From: Trema orientale
Lineage: Eukaryota; Streptophyta; Magnoliopsida; Rosales; Cannabaceae
Direction of reading: 5' to 3'
NCBI GenBank assembly: GCA_002914845.1
Contig: JXTC01000095.1
Location: 43,532 to 107,531 of the forward strand
Length of the DNA: 64,000 nt
Both the position numbers and the translations under genes were made by a program. The notes under the pieces were generated by a model. The model did no database searches and was not told where the DNA came from. It was given only the letters and a program-made list of their open reading frames with translations. This document shows positions 24,601 to 36,110 of the stretch, in pieces (positions within the stretch are counted from its first letter, which is position 1; every line of letters starts with the position of its first letter).

Positions 24601-25864
24601 ACATTTTGATCAAATTGAAGATGTCATTGTTTATAGTTTTCGTCCACTATAGGGGTGGGTTTTAACCTTCTAAGTATATCTAGTTTTCGTCCATAATTGG
24701 GTAGGTTTTAACCTTGTACACATGATATGCAGATACAAAGTTCATATTTGATGGCATTTATAAATGATTAATAAGTTGGCCAGGATCACCATATTTACTT
24801 TCCCGATTTTCTTCATGACGAATAGGGGAAGGTCTACTAAAATTGGTCTGGCTAACACCAAAGAATTAATGAAATATAGCAAATCAGCATATGACAGAAT
24901 AGTACTACATATACTGCTGGAATCAAGAGCACAAGTTCGCATAATTCATTCTATATATGTCGGGGGAGAATCGTTGACACTGCACCAATGTCCCATTAGC
25001 ACTTTAATTTATAAATGGCCCAACAAAATTTCGTTATCAATTGATTGTAAAAAATTGTCTATACATCCATTAAGATCAAATTATTATGTTAAGATCGAAA
25101 AGCAAACAAGATCAGGATTAATTATTAATAATAAGCTTAACTTTGAACTGTACAAGAGACCATGAGCAGAGTCTTGGTTTTGATGATTAAAATAAAATAA
25201 AAAAAAAATTATGTTCCATGAGAGTGATCAAGAGTACTACGTGTAGAGGATAAGCATATGACAAGCAAGAAATTATAGGAATCTTCAATATGGTATGTTT
25301 GTTGTGCTTATATACTTGCCGAAGAAACAAGTGGTTTTTTTCTTTTCTTTTTTTTTTTTTTTTTGTTTTTAGTTAAATTTATGGGCTGCACAGGAATTGA
25401 ATTAGTTTCAACTCCACTGAATGAAGAAGTGATTTTTTTTTTTAAAGGAAATGACTTAATAAACGAGTGTCTGGATAAGGGAGGATTAAGTAGCTAGGTG
25501 TGTTGGTAAAGTCAAACCCAAACGTGTACCTGTGATTCTATTTCCTCCTTTTCAAAACGTGCGTCGTGCGACCCACGTTGTAAAGGTTCGCGTCAACTCC
25601 CCACTCCTAGTCATCTCTATATTTCCCAGGCTTTTTTTATTTTTCTTTTTTCTCTTAGGAAAACCAAATTAATTGAACAATTAGTAGCTTCCAAATTCTT
25701 TTGCTACTGTTCCTTTTTCGGCTAGAATAATCCAAAAAAAAAAAAACAAGAGAGAAAGAAAAAGAAAATGATGGAGCCCATTCTATTAGATCTTGTAGAA
25801 CTTTAATCTTTAAAAAATTCATATTTGGATCACGAGACATCGAAAACCGTATAATGGACAATAA

Positions 25865-25895
<31 letters not shown>

Positions 25896-27956
25896 ATTGA
25901 GAACTTGAGTAAAGAAAGGAGCATAATAAAATAGTGCTGATCTTTTTGTATTAATTTGAATGATTTATTAATCAGAATAAAAGGGAATAGGAGACCACGT
26001 TTTGTTTATTTAATAAATAAATGGAGTTTATGGTCTTTAAATATAAATTGTCTAGTGGTGGCGTAAGATACTGATCTCATGCATGGCGTTTTAGAATTTG
26101 GCTCAATGTTTTATTTTAGTCTCCTTTAAATCTAATACTAGCCCCACCTCATACATATATAATTAATTAATTATAATACTTCCAGTTTCAGCGAGATACG
26201 AATAATTGGTATTATTAAGAGTGGAAAGAATTCTATTAGTTAATTTTAATATTTTCATGAAGAGAAATAAGAACAGATTTTGTCAACGTTAATTTTTTAA
26301 CAATCTGGAAATTATTGGGATTTTTTAATTTATATGAAAACGTTTTCAATGTAGGCCGAAAAATAAAATAAATAGGAAAAATGAACTATCCGATTTTGAT
26401 TTTATTTTTTGTAATATATTTGCTTAGTGGATAACTTTCCTGTTTTTTGCGATTTTCTTTTTGGTAACATAATTACTTAAAGATAACATGATAACTTATC
26501 TTATGTAGTTATTATTAGTGAGGGATTAAGAAGGTATATCCTTAAGCTTTTCATTGTACCGACAAAAGATAGTGACAATATAGGAATTCCGTGTACAGTC
26601 AACCCAAAGTCAATCCCCCTGTTCTTTCTTTTGTCTTTTTGATTATTTTCTTCTTCTTATTTTCTTTTTTAGAAAAAAAAAATTAATTCCTTCTTTTTTT
26701 TGAATAAATTAATTCCTTCTAACTTAATTGATAATAAACATTCCAACAAGCAATATTGGGGCCTATTATTTTTGTCTTTTAGTTGTAGCAAAAGAAGGTA
26801 GCAAGTTGAATTGGGTAAGTAAACATTCTCAAACATGTGCTTAGAAAGTAAGACCACACGTACAACAATTGAATTCCAAAAACTATACATAATTCTAATC
26901 AATTAATTAATTCCTATGTTTCTTTTGACTAAATTTCCTACTTTTCTATAATTAAATAAATATTAATTGGACGTGGACATTGAAAAAACTCCGTTCATGA
27001 ATTATAGCATGCGTGCGCAACTTTTTACTGGTTTATATTCAATGGACTGACCATTTTTTATTTTTCTTAAACCATAATTAGTACTAGTAAAATAATTTGG
27101 TCATGGTCTCTGGTTGAGTCTTTGTACTTGGTACTTTAAATTTTCAGGAGTAGGTGTTGTTTTCACTTTTCAACATTTTTGTGTTTAATTTAAGTGAGCA
27201 ACTATATATATATATATGTATGGAATTTCGTCATTTTGGTGACGCTGTACGCCTACCATTTAAATCCAGCTAAAGTAAAACGTCACCGACTACGACTTTG
27301 TAAGCATTAACTAACCACTTTTAGTATGTCCAAGAAGTAATTAGGCAATTTTCTTTTACTCCAGTATTTTTATGGGATCAATTGGCAAATCTATAAGTTA
27401 TCCTTGTTATTTCTTTTCTTTTCTTTTTCTCTCTTAATTAATTTTCTTTTGGAAATTAAAGAAGACCATCATGAAATCGGGCAACACACTGACTGCGATC
27501 TCTCTAATATTTCTCTCTATTTATATTTTTTTCTCGAAAACATTGACTAATATTTGAATTTTGACCGAAATCAGATGAATTTAGTTATGAATTCAGTGGA
27601 ATTTTGCTATTTGGTATAGAATCTTAATATTAGTTGAAACTTTAATCACATAAATATAATCGTGGAAAATACAAATCTAATTTCGAGCAGGGCCAAATCT
27701 GACATATATATATATATATGAATACTTATATATATATATATGGGTTTGGTTTAAATGGTTATAACAATACTTACCCATGGATGGTTACAATGGTTTAAGC
27801 CGTTAGATCTAATATCCTACGGTAGTGATTAGTTTGGTGGTTGGCCAAAAAAATTTAATGCTATTTATTACTATCAAAAAAATTTAATGCTATCACAACT
27901 TTTTCTAGTATTCATTCATGGTCACAAAAAAATTGTAACTATTGAGAAGTCCTCCA

Positions 27957-27992
<36 letters not shown>

Positions 27993-30043
27993 CTCCCCTT
28001 GGTGGTAAGTTAACATTTCCGGCTATGTAATAATGATAAAGTTGAAATAAAATCCAAAATTCCTAACAATTTATTGTGCATTTCAACAGTTTTTGTCAGA
28101 AAGAGAGTTGATGGAGAAACCACTGTATATATATTCAAATTCTTACTAGGAATACACATGAATCAAAATTGAATAGGGCCACGAAGCTGGGAACGATTAT
28201 GAAAAGCTTTATGTAATTGTTGCACTTTTGATCGTATGGGTGTGTTGCACACAATTAGGTCCAATTCTTACCAGTACTTTTTTGCATTTCAACGCTCTCT
28301 TTAATAACTTTGCACTTTGCAGAGTCACTTGAAACAGCTAAGTTTGAAAAAGAACCAATGGCCACAACCATCCAAACCGAATAGATACAAATAAGTGGAT
28401 TATATTAACGGATTGGTTGGACCAATTTGGAGGGGAAAAATAAAAATTCGTTAAAGTATTTGATTTGGAATTCAAATGTGCTTGCGTTCACTAGCAAAGT
28501 AGGTCGTTATACATACACAATTTTTGCTTCCTTTGCATTTTTAGATTTTGGCCGGGGAGCAGCCAATATTGACATTTGATTTCACTAATTTCTTTTTTCA
28601 ATTCTTTTTGTTCTTATTTTGGTGAGTACCTCCGTTTGAGATTCGTATTTCGAATCCTCAAGAGTAAATGACAAAATATTTGTGTTCTTTCATGTTTAAA
28701 AATGATAAGTCCAGATATCAAACCGATCCTTATTTTTATCCCATATCAATTAGTCTAAGAACTACTTGGAAACTGTTCACGCCTGCAACAATAATCTAAA
28801 TAGCTCTTTTGCCGCTCTTCAGTTTTTGAAATTCTGGATTTTACCATATCAATTCTAACTGTCACATAATTTTTTTTTTTCTGGAATTAAGTTGGAGAAT
28901 TTAATTCTTAAACCTCAATATTGAAATTATGGTGTAATTATCAATTATGTTAAGAAAAATTATAAATCCATCAACAAGTAAACTATGTACATTCATTTTC
29001 TTTTTACATGACAAAAAAAAAAAACTATTTTATAACTTTATTTATTCTTTGCTCATTCTATATATTCCAAAAATACTCATTTTCTTACTTTGTACAATTC
29101 TTATTTATTAAATCAAGTTTTATTATATTTTAGCAAAATTTGAATTTTAAATTAAATTCTTTTTTTGTATAAATATTTGTGTTATTTTTTCCCCACTTTT
29201 TCATGATTTTCATCAATTCTATTTCTCATAAAAATATAAATATAAAAATTTTGTCACATTTTTTTTTTACCTCTTTACATATATTATACTATATATATGG
29301 GTATATATATATATTTTATTAAAATTACTCAGCGCCCACTAATCTAGTAGTTTCCTATTTCTAATCCACACATATAAATAATAACTTAATTCTTTTCGTT
29401 GCATGTGGTTTTTTTTTTTTAATCTCCTTCATTTTCTATATAATATATATGCTGACATTTTCTCTCAATTTGTTAATGAAAAATTGTATATGTATGTCCT
29501 AAAAAAAATTGCATCTTTTAAGATTTAGTTTCATTCTTGTCAAGAATACAAAGCAAAGGAAAATAATTAATCCACAATGAAGTAAACATTTATAAAACCT
29601 CATATGGGTCCTACGGATTTTCACAATTATCTTAGTGTATACTCAGAAGAAGTTGTAGCAATTATGTAAGAAAGAAAAAATGAGAAGTATATGCGCCAAA
29701 AAAAAAAAAAAAAAAAAACTTACTTTTCTACAAATTCTTCTTTCGTTTCTTCTAATTCTCGTTTAGGTGCTTTTGCTCCATTTTTTTTTAATTTTTTTTA
29801 TTGATCTTGACGCATAAAAAAATAACTTCTTTCTATAGTTTAAGCAATTTCATACATTTTTCCCCCCTTTTTTGGATACTGCTAGCTGAATTTTACAATA
29901 TAATTATAATAGATATATTTAATTCTTAAATTGTCTATTTTGATAATTCTAATTATGGGTAAAATTGTAATTAAAATCATGAATGTACATAGTCAAATTG
30001 TTGATAGATTTAGAACTTCCCTTGTGTTAAACATGTAACCACT

Positions 30044-30092
<49 letters not shown>

Positions 30093-30520
30093 GAAAAGAG
30101 GTCCACACCATATTACAAGAAATTTGGTAGTAGGAATATGAACTTAAAAGGGTCCACATTAAAAACATATGTGGTTACTGCATGCTATATTTGCAACCAC
30201 TGTAACAGCACTATTTGGTTTAAAGGTAGCACTATTTGGTTTAAAGGTAATGTATTTCATTTAAGCCTTAGATTTGTTTGTCGATCTTACCCATAAGCAA
30301 ACCTTCCAATTAAGTTCTAAATGACGAGTACTGTTCATATTCTGTAACCACTTACCATTAGATTCCAAGGAAATATAATAAAAACTCTTTAGATGATGGT
30401 GTGAGAATGCTTCCATAAGAATACTATTATATGTATATAGACTTCATAACGGGATTAATTAAAAAAAGAAAAAAGAAAAAGGGTTTTCACATTTCAAGGG
30501 GACGAAAAAAGAAGTGTGAG
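21700..30520. other. AT-rich intergenic DNA, no gene recognised
   Basis: About 8.8 kb with only short open frames that show no family motif and lie in AT-rich or homopolymer DNA. Visible features are TA microsatellites (27705-27741, 27957-27985), an AAT-type run (25859-25897), poly(A)/poly(T) runs (for example 29700-29718, 30047-30084) and a short 21-bp tandem doublet (30207-30248). The 133-residue frame at 24764-25165 matches nothing I know. I see no promoter or RNA gene here. Confidence 0.6.
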
Positions 30521-30528
30521 AATTAACT

Positions 30529-31443
30529 GAGTTAATGGCACCATTAGTCCCCAACCTATTACCACTTTGAAATATTGGTCCTTAACTTATTTTTTGTGGT
30601 ATTTAAGTACTAAACGTTTCTTTTTTTTAGTATCATTGGTCCTTTTGGCATATTTCATCTAAGATTCCATTAAAAGTTATTTGAATGAGAGAAATTTTAC
30701 ACCATTGATTTCGATTTTTTAATTGTTTAACAATTTAGTCCCTAATTTTTGTTTTTATATTCATATTTTTTATTAACAATATTGCATCTGCCAATCTTTC
30801 AAAAAAGTAAAATTCAAAGACAGATATAAAATAAATAGTTCATTTAAAAACTAAATTCAAAAAAAAAAATTATACTAATAAACTTTAGTTTATGTCAAAC
30901 TATAGTAACTTTATGAACAAAAAATAATTATCTTACTATTTTTAAAACTAAAAAAATTTCACATACACGCTTTTACACTAGTCAAATTTGACTGAAAATT
31001 TACTATATTCATTAAATATTCATGTAATTATGAATAGTTATTCTAAAAAATTAATTAACTATTTGCAACAAATAAGCTTGAAAAGTTTTATAATTTTTCA
31101 TTAAATGTTCGTTTCTTTATGTATTTACATATATTAATCTTTCGGAAAATTAATTTTTTAGAATTTTAATTTTTCGAAACATTAGCAGATGCAATATTAT
31201 TAATCGGAAATATAAATACAAAAAAAATAGGAACCAAATTGTTAAACAATTCAAAAATCAAGATCAATAGTACAAAATTTCTCTCATTCAAATGAATTTT
31301 AATGGAAACTTGGATGGAATATGCCAAAAAGATCAATTGTGTTTAAAAGAGAAATGTCTAATACGTAAATACCACAAAAAAAAAATTTAAAGACCAATAT
31401 ACTAAAATGGTAATAAATTAGGAACCAACTGTGCTATTAACCC
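30529..31443. mobile_element. Long foldback transposable element (9-bp target repeat)
   Basis: The two arms, each about 400 bp, are imperfect inverted repeats. Left arm: GAGTTAATGGCACCATTAGT, then TTGGCATATTTCATC and TTTGAATGAGAGAAATTTTA. Right arm in reverse: GGGTTAATAGCACAGTTGGT, TTGGCATATTCCATC and TTTGAATGAGAGAAATTTTG. The flanks are GAATTAACT (30520-30528) and AAATTAACT (31444-31452), a 9-bp target repeat with one difference. Long inverted arms and a 9-bp repeat suggest a Mutator-like non-autonomous element. There is no coding frame. A transcript of it would fold into a long hairpin. Confidence 0.8.
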
Positions 31444-31452
31444 AAATTAACT

Positions 31453-33120
31453 ATCATGTAAACAATGAAGAAGAAATTAGCACGTTGGAGATCCAACTTG
31501 CGGAGGCAAAAAGATTAAAGTACTTTTTAAATAAACAATCAATAAATTAATCAATGATGCATGGAACGTGGAAAATGCGTAGAAACGTGACAAAAAAGCA
31601 AGTGCCTCTCACTGACCCCATGAATTAGAATAAGTAGACTTATACATATTTGAAAGGAATACACCCGGGTCAACATAGAACTTCTACTCTATTTTCAATG
31701 ATTTTTCTAATGCCTTTTAATAATATTAATACGTATGCATAGTATAGCCAACCCCTTTTTTATTGCCTCAGCCCCACAAAACAAAAATATTAAAAAAAAT
31801 GAAAATTATTAGTTCAATGGTTGGCGTGACTTTGAATTTTTTTACAAGAATTTCAACGATGACCGACATCAAGGACCAATAGCAGTCTTCTATAAATGTT
31901 CTACTACCGCACACCAAACCAGCAACTGCAACTTGAAACGAGAAAAATAAAATAATTTCATTAAATATGCTCTAAACTGGAGCTATTTATAAGTTTTTGA
32001 CTCTTTTATTAATTGTTCAAAAAATATGACTATTTGACCAAAATATCCCTAAAAATATAATTTTAGTTATTTGGTTTTAAAAAAAAAATCAGAAGGAAAA
32101 AAAAAAAAAAGAACAGTCGACTGAGACCACCATCATACCTCTATCTCTTTTAGAATCGAATTCGAATGATAATTGTGCCCGCAACATTAAAGGAAATAGT
32201 CGGCCCTTTCTCCAAACTCTCTCGCTCTCATCTCTCTCGTGGACGATGAAGAAATTTCTATGTTTAAATATTGTGAGCATAATTTAAAATAGTTTGTATT
32301 TGAGTTTCGAGATGTTCTGTGGTGGATTTTACATTAAAAATTAAAATTTAGATCAATTTCTAAGAATTTCTGAAAATTTGGTCTAGTTACCCCGACATAC
32401 ATCGAAAATTTCAATGTATTTCAATGCTAATTAGATGAAATTCAATGTAATTTCGATGAAATATGTTTTTATAAAGGAATCTAATGAAATTCGATGAATT
32501 TCGATGCATTTCGATGATAATTCGATGTCATTTTGATGAAGTATATTTTTATAATAGAATCTGATTTCGATGAAATTCGATGATAATTCAATTTTATTTC
32601 GATATTATTTCGATGACCATACTCAATTTTTCAGATTCCATTATAAAAATATACTTCATTGAAATGGCATCAAATTTTATCGAAAAGTTTCGATGTTTGT
32701 CGGACCTTTTCAGAAATTTATAGAAATTGATCCAAATTTTATTTTTAATACAGAATCAACTACAGAATATTTCAAAATTCAAATACTAACTATTTTAAAC
32801 TATATCCATTATATTTCTCTAAGTTTTAATTGTTAAGAAAATTATTTAGTTGAGAGAAAATTGAAGATTGAGAAGAAGTATAAAAAAGTAGAAAGAGAAG
32901 AACGAGAAAAAATGAAAAAAAAAAAATAGTCTAAATTTTGAGGATAGTTAAATATTTTCAAAGAGTTTAGTCATATTCTTTTAAGTTTTATTGGGTAGTC
33001 ATAATATGGTTGTTAATAGGCTCATCCCGTGCATATTTTATGAAATTTCTCAAATAAAATACTAAAACCAGTAAGAAAAAGCCTCGTGCCAGCTCTTTAA
33101 CAGATATTTCTTTACTCATA
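31453..33120. other. Intergenic DNA upstream of the WRKY gene
   Basis: AT-rich, no gene seen. It holds a palindromic block (about 32285-32805, listed separately) and two W-box cores of the TTGACC type upstream of the WRKY gene: GGTCAA at 31668-31673 and TTTGACC at 32033-32039. The short frame on the minus strand at 32089-32280 shows no family motif. Confidence 0.5.
32285..32805. repeat. Foldback block rich in TTTCGATG repeats
   Basis: The outer arms pair: AAATAGTTTGTATTTGAGTT at the left against AACTATTTTAAACTATAT and TTCAAATACTAACTATTTT at the right, with matching TCTGTGG/CTACAGA blocks inside. The centre (32400-32700) is built of irregular copies of GAAATTCGATGA and TTTCGATG in both orientations. 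It looks like a degraded foldback or MITE-type element. I could not fix a target repeat, so its limits are approximate. Confidence 0.5.
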
Positions 33121-33130
33121 TACTCATAAC

Positions 33131-33153
33131 TCTCTCTCTCTCTCTCTCTCTCT
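33131..33153 (+). repeat. (TC)n microsatellite in WRKY promoter
   Basis: Eleven to twelve TC units lie about 40 bases upstream of the TATA box of the WRKY gene. Pyrimidine patches at this place are common in plant core promoters. Confidence 0.8.
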
Positions 33154-33194
33154 ATTTCGACCAAGTTTCCCAGAGTTTGAGAGCTTTGGGTGCC

Positions 33195-33225
33195 TATATA
33201 TACTCGTCCATTTGATCCATTTGAC
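33195..33225 (+). promoter_or_regulatory. TATA box and W-box of the WRKY gene
   Basis: TATATATA lies at 33195-33202 in the context GCCTATATATACTCG, about 195 bases before the chosen start codon. A W-box core TTTGAC follows at 33220-33225, close to where transcription would start. W-boxes near group IIa WRKY genes fit the known self- and cross-regulation of that group; use of this one is inferred. Confidence 0.55.
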
Positions 33226-33395
33226 ACAAACTCGTGGGGTACTGCTGAAAGCTTGATCTGGGTCGTGCTTAGATTTGCGGATAAGGAACTGGTATGCTTA
33301 ATTTTCTTGGTCAATTTGAGGCTTTTGGTGCTAGGAACTTGGCTTGGAACTCGGTTAAGAACGAGGAAGGAGAAGTAGGCTCTTTTTCGAAGGCT

Positions 33396-34968
33396 ATGGA
33401 TTATACTTCATACGTTGATACTTCTTTGGATCTAAATACTAAGCCTCTTCGAGTCCTCTATGATTCTCCGGTAGGTGGAAAAATGTTTTTCTGGAATACC
33501 CAGAAGCTGTTTGATTGATTGATTGATTCGATAGAATTTCGCTAAACTTAGAAGTTGTTTTACTTCGTTTTGTTTTCAGAAAAAAGAGGTGGAAACCAAA
33601 TTTATCGACTTCGGAAAGAAGTTTGCAGCTAAAGAAGAGGTTAGTATTAGTACTAGTACTACTTTTGTCCTCCCCCAACATCTCTGTTTCTCTTGAGCCA
33701 AGACCCATACGGCTTTAGCTTATTAAAGTACTTGTTTCATGTTTTCTAAGTCTAAATAACAATGTCACATATCTGGGTTTAGATCGATATAGTCGTTAGT
33801 TGAAGTGAAAAGTAGGGGAAAAACTGCTTTTTTAGTACTCTGCTATATACCATATGAATGCTTAATTATACGCTCTGCTAAAGTGGTTCGTTTGTTTTTT
33901 AATCCTCAGACGGGTGCTCTGGTAGAAGAGTTGAATCGGGTTAGTTCCGAAAACAAGAAGCTAACCGAGATGTTAACGGTGATGTGTGAGAACTACAACA
34001 CTCTAAGAAGCCAGCTGACGGAATACATGAACAAGAACCCGGCCGAGAAGGAGCTCAGCCCGTCTAAGAAGAGAAAGTCTGGAAGTAGCAACAATAACAG
34101 TACTAACATCCTCGGAAATAATGGAAACTCCGAGAGCAGCTCAACCGACGAGGAATCGTGCAAGAAACCAAGGGAAGAACCCATCAAAGCTAAAGTTTGG
34201 AAAACTTGTGTCAGGACCGAAGCATCTGATACAAGCCTGGTAAGCATACACGCCATAAAATCATACATATGATCAGCTCAACAGTAGCTTTTTTCCACTC
34301 AATTTAATTAGTTTATATATATTTGTGTATTGATGAATCTTGTATATATGTAGATTGTAAAGGACGGATATCAGTGGAGGAAATATGGCCAAAAGGTCAC
34401 CAGGGATAATCCTTCTCCTAGAGCTTACTTCAAATGCTCGTTTGCTCCAAGCTGCCCTGTCAAAAAGAAGGTAATTAACCCGATACCAAGCCTTTTTCTC
34501 ACTCATCAGTTTCTTCTTTACGGAGCAAAGAACTTCAGTTTCATTTTTAAAGTGGAATATCAGCACTAAGGTACTATGCATAAATGTTCTTTTCAGGTGC
34601 AGAGAAGTGTTGAGGATCAATCTGTTCTAGTTGCAACTTATGAAGGCGAACACAACCATCCCCAACCATCTCAACTGGAGGCAACGTCGGGGTCCAACCG
34701 TTGCATGGCCCTCAGCTCGGTCCCCTGTTCGACAAACTTCATTAGCTCATCTGGCCCTAACATTACTCTTGACTTTACAAAACCCAAGTCTGGTAATGAT
34801 ACCAAGACTGCTGCAAAACCAGCAAGAACCGATTCGCCGGACGTCAGACAATTCTTGGTGGAACAGATGGCTTCGTCTTTGACAAAAGATCCCAACTTCA
34901 CTGCAGCATTGGCAGCTGCTATTTCAGGAAGAATCTACCAAGAGCGCAATCCAACTGAAAAATGGTGA
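33396..34968 (+). CDS. WRKY40: WRKY transcription factor, group IIa (WRKY40-like)
   Basis: DNA-binding regulator acting in the nucleus on W-box promoters; group IIa members mainly repress defence and abscisic-acid genes. Five exons fit in phase: 33396-33470, 33580-33639, 33910-34239, 34354-34470, 34597-34968, giving 317 residues (Arabidopsis WRKY40 is about 300). Residues 12-17 are DLNTKP, an EAR-type repression motif. Residues 48-82 form a leucine-rich coiled coil, the known dimer region. KKRK at 98-101 is a likely nuclear signal. The WRKY domain has WRKYGQK at 163-169 and zinc ligands C183, C189, H213, H215 (C-X5-C-X23-H-X-H). The last intron falls right before Val-Gln-Arg, the intron position typical of groups IIa and IIb. 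I chose the ATG at 33396 because [14 protein letters not shown] matches family N-termini; an in-frame ATG at 33294 would add 34 residues. WRKY18 or WRKY60-like is the alternative name. Confidence 0.92.
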
Positions 34969-35257
34969 AAACTCAATACTGAAGTGAAACGATTGTGCCC
35001 CTTATCACTGTTTTGAAGCTTAGGATGTTTTTCTTCTTTTGTAAATACAACACCGGGAAATAGGAGAAGATTTGGAAACATACTCTTTGAAACTGCTCAA
35101 ACTGCTGAGTGGCTTAATTTATTTGTCTTCCAAAACTGGAACGGTGATTTGGGTGACTCCTATACAGTCAATTCAAAAAGTGTAGTTCAGCTCTAGAGTA
35201 TTCTGGTTCTGCATGGAACCAATTATTTCCCTCAATATGAGTATCACTATTCATTCT

Positions 35258-35308
<51 letters not shown>

Positions 35309-36110
35309 CCATTGGTTTCATCATAATCTGTTTCTCACAGTTTTCTGCTACTTCATTCAGTTCCTTTCCAAAGTCCAAAATGTGGTCAAGGGGCCAAATA
35401 AATCTCAAAACTTGTATTGACCTTAAGAACACATGATTCGGTCTTAAATTAGATCACATATTCCGGATATAATATAAGATTTATGTAGAACTATAAATCA
35501 TGTAAGATTGGATTGGAAGTCTATCAATTCAGTACTTTTTCTGGAAGAAACAAAAACGTTGGCATAACCCCTTCAGTACTTTTTCTGAAAGAAACAAAAA
35601 CGTTGGCATAACCCCACAACCGTCGGTGCCGGTAGCCTAGATCCATTTTTTTTTTTTTTAATTAAAAAAAATTTTCAAATTGGGTGTAGACCATGTTGTT
35701 CAAATCCCCCACTACCGAAACAATACTGTGAGGTTGGCGACCAAATGGTTGAATGTTGATCTTAGTCAATGACAGGTAACGCAAGGTTTGGGAAGTACCA
35801 CTTGATTATCTAATAGTAATCTACAAGTGGTCATAGTTGGAGCCAAGAAAGAAAATTACAAATTGGCATTCAACTTGGAAGATAAAAGGGAATAAAGAAA
35901 TATAGTAGTTGAGATATGAGAATTAATATTAACCCGGAAGACCTGAACAATAATAACCCATTCATTGTATTCAAACAAGGTGGTCTGATCCTAAACATTT
36001 TTTACATCTGTACACAAACACTTCCCCACACCCCAAAAGTACATCTCACTGAAAGCCCAGGTAAATCAAATGAGACAATTTACAGTTCACCATCCAAAGA
36101 CAGCAAACCG
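34969..36110. other. Intergenic, convergent 3' ends; two small repeats
   Basis: It lies between the stop codons of the WRKY and glycosylase genes, which converge. Contents are a (CT)n run of about 20 units at 35263-35303 and a perfect-looking 44-bp tandem doublet (35528-35571 and 35572-35615, one difference seen). The rest is 3' untranslated or spacer DNA with no gene. Confidence 0.7.

Noticed and set aside
24764-25165. 133-residue open frame on the plus strand
   Set aside because: No recognisable motif, AT-biased codons, no splice or promoter context. It cannot be supported as a gene from sequence alone.
33294-33395. Upstream in-frame ATG of the WRKY gene
   Set aside because: It would add 34 residues unlike any WRKY40 N-terminus; the second ATG begins the conserved [14 protein letters not shown].
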